Assembly: GCA_015257445.1 (NCBI GenBank)
Contig: JABZKE010000022.1
Location: forward strand, 1 to 7,307
Direction of reading: 5' to 3'
DNA from: Nanosynbacter sp.
GTDB taxonomy: Bacteria; Patescibacteriota; Saccharimonadia; Saccharimonadales; Saccharimonadaceae
Length of the DNA: 7,307 nt
Part shown: one piece after another, positions 7,258 to 7,307 of the stretch
Position numbering within the stretch: position 1 is the stretch's first letter
Layout: each line of letters starts with the position of its first letter
Notes under the pieces: generated by a model
Databases searched by the model: none
Seen by the model: only the letters and a program-made list of their open reading frames with translations
Told to the model about the DNA's origin: nothing
Position numbers and translations under genes: made by a program

Positions 7258-7307
7258 TTTTATCTCTTCTTTTATCTTATTTTTTGGGTTCTAAAGTTTT
7301 TTATACC
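7258..7307 (-). promoter_or_regulatory. Partial upstream region of the ATPase gene
   Basis: These 50 very A/T-rich bases precede the ATPase gene. A TATAAA at 7305-7300 could be a -10 box, but any -35 box is outside the window. The TTAGAAC heptamer occurs at 7288-7294 and a weak purine-rich SD (GAAGAG) precedes the ATG. It could equally be the tail of an operon spacer. Confidence 0.25.

Overview
The window holds three protein genes, all on the minus strand, and one real regulatory gap. Read 5'->3' on the minus strand they are: a 1040-residue membrane-anchored ATPase of the VirD4/TraD/HerA type (7257-4135); a 229-bp intergenic region with a good sigma70-type promoter; gyrB (3905-1917); and gyrA (1902 to the window edge, about 634 codons, C-terminus cut off). 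No tRNA, rRNA, CRISPR array, transposase or attachment site was recognised. The plus strand has open frames only as shadows of these genes.

Organism (inference): a bacterium using a standard stop code, since all three frames stay open over long distances and the two complete genes stop at TAA. GyrB is short and lacks the large insertion of proteobacterial GyrB. The big ATPase resembles a group of type IV secretion-like DNA-binding ATPases common in Patescibacteria (CPR), Saccharibacteria included. My best guess is a Saccharibacteria-like CPR member, held at moderate confidence. The glycine-recoded UGA code of Gracilibacteria/Absconditabacteria is not apparent.

How the parts work together: gyrB and gyrA encode the two subunits of DNA gyrase (A2B2), which introduces negative supercoils. 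They are only 14 nt apart, and the gyrA Shine-Dalgarno tract runs directly out of the gyrB stop codon, so they are almost certainly one transcript with likely translational coupling. The promoter is TTGACA-17 nt-TACACT, giving a leader of about 110 nt. That leader holds an 18-nt imperfect direct repeat, a 10-bp palindrome, a duplicated SD-like AGAGGTAT and a possible mini-ORF whose stop overlaps the gyrB ATG. The ATPase gene has no clear link to supercoiling and looks like an independent neighbour, although no convincing terminator separates it from gyrB.

What is most unusual: (1) GyrB carries Asn at the position of E. coli Asp426, where D426N is a classical quinolone-resistance change, while the GyrA quinolone pocket looks sensitive; (2) the ATPase has a large uncharacterised module between its single membrane helix and its motor, plus a long acidic tail; (3) the heptamer TTAGAAC (either strand) occurs four times in the roughly 280 bp of noncoding DNA; (4) the gyrB leader has the structured repeats described above. 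No completely new multi-gene system is visible.
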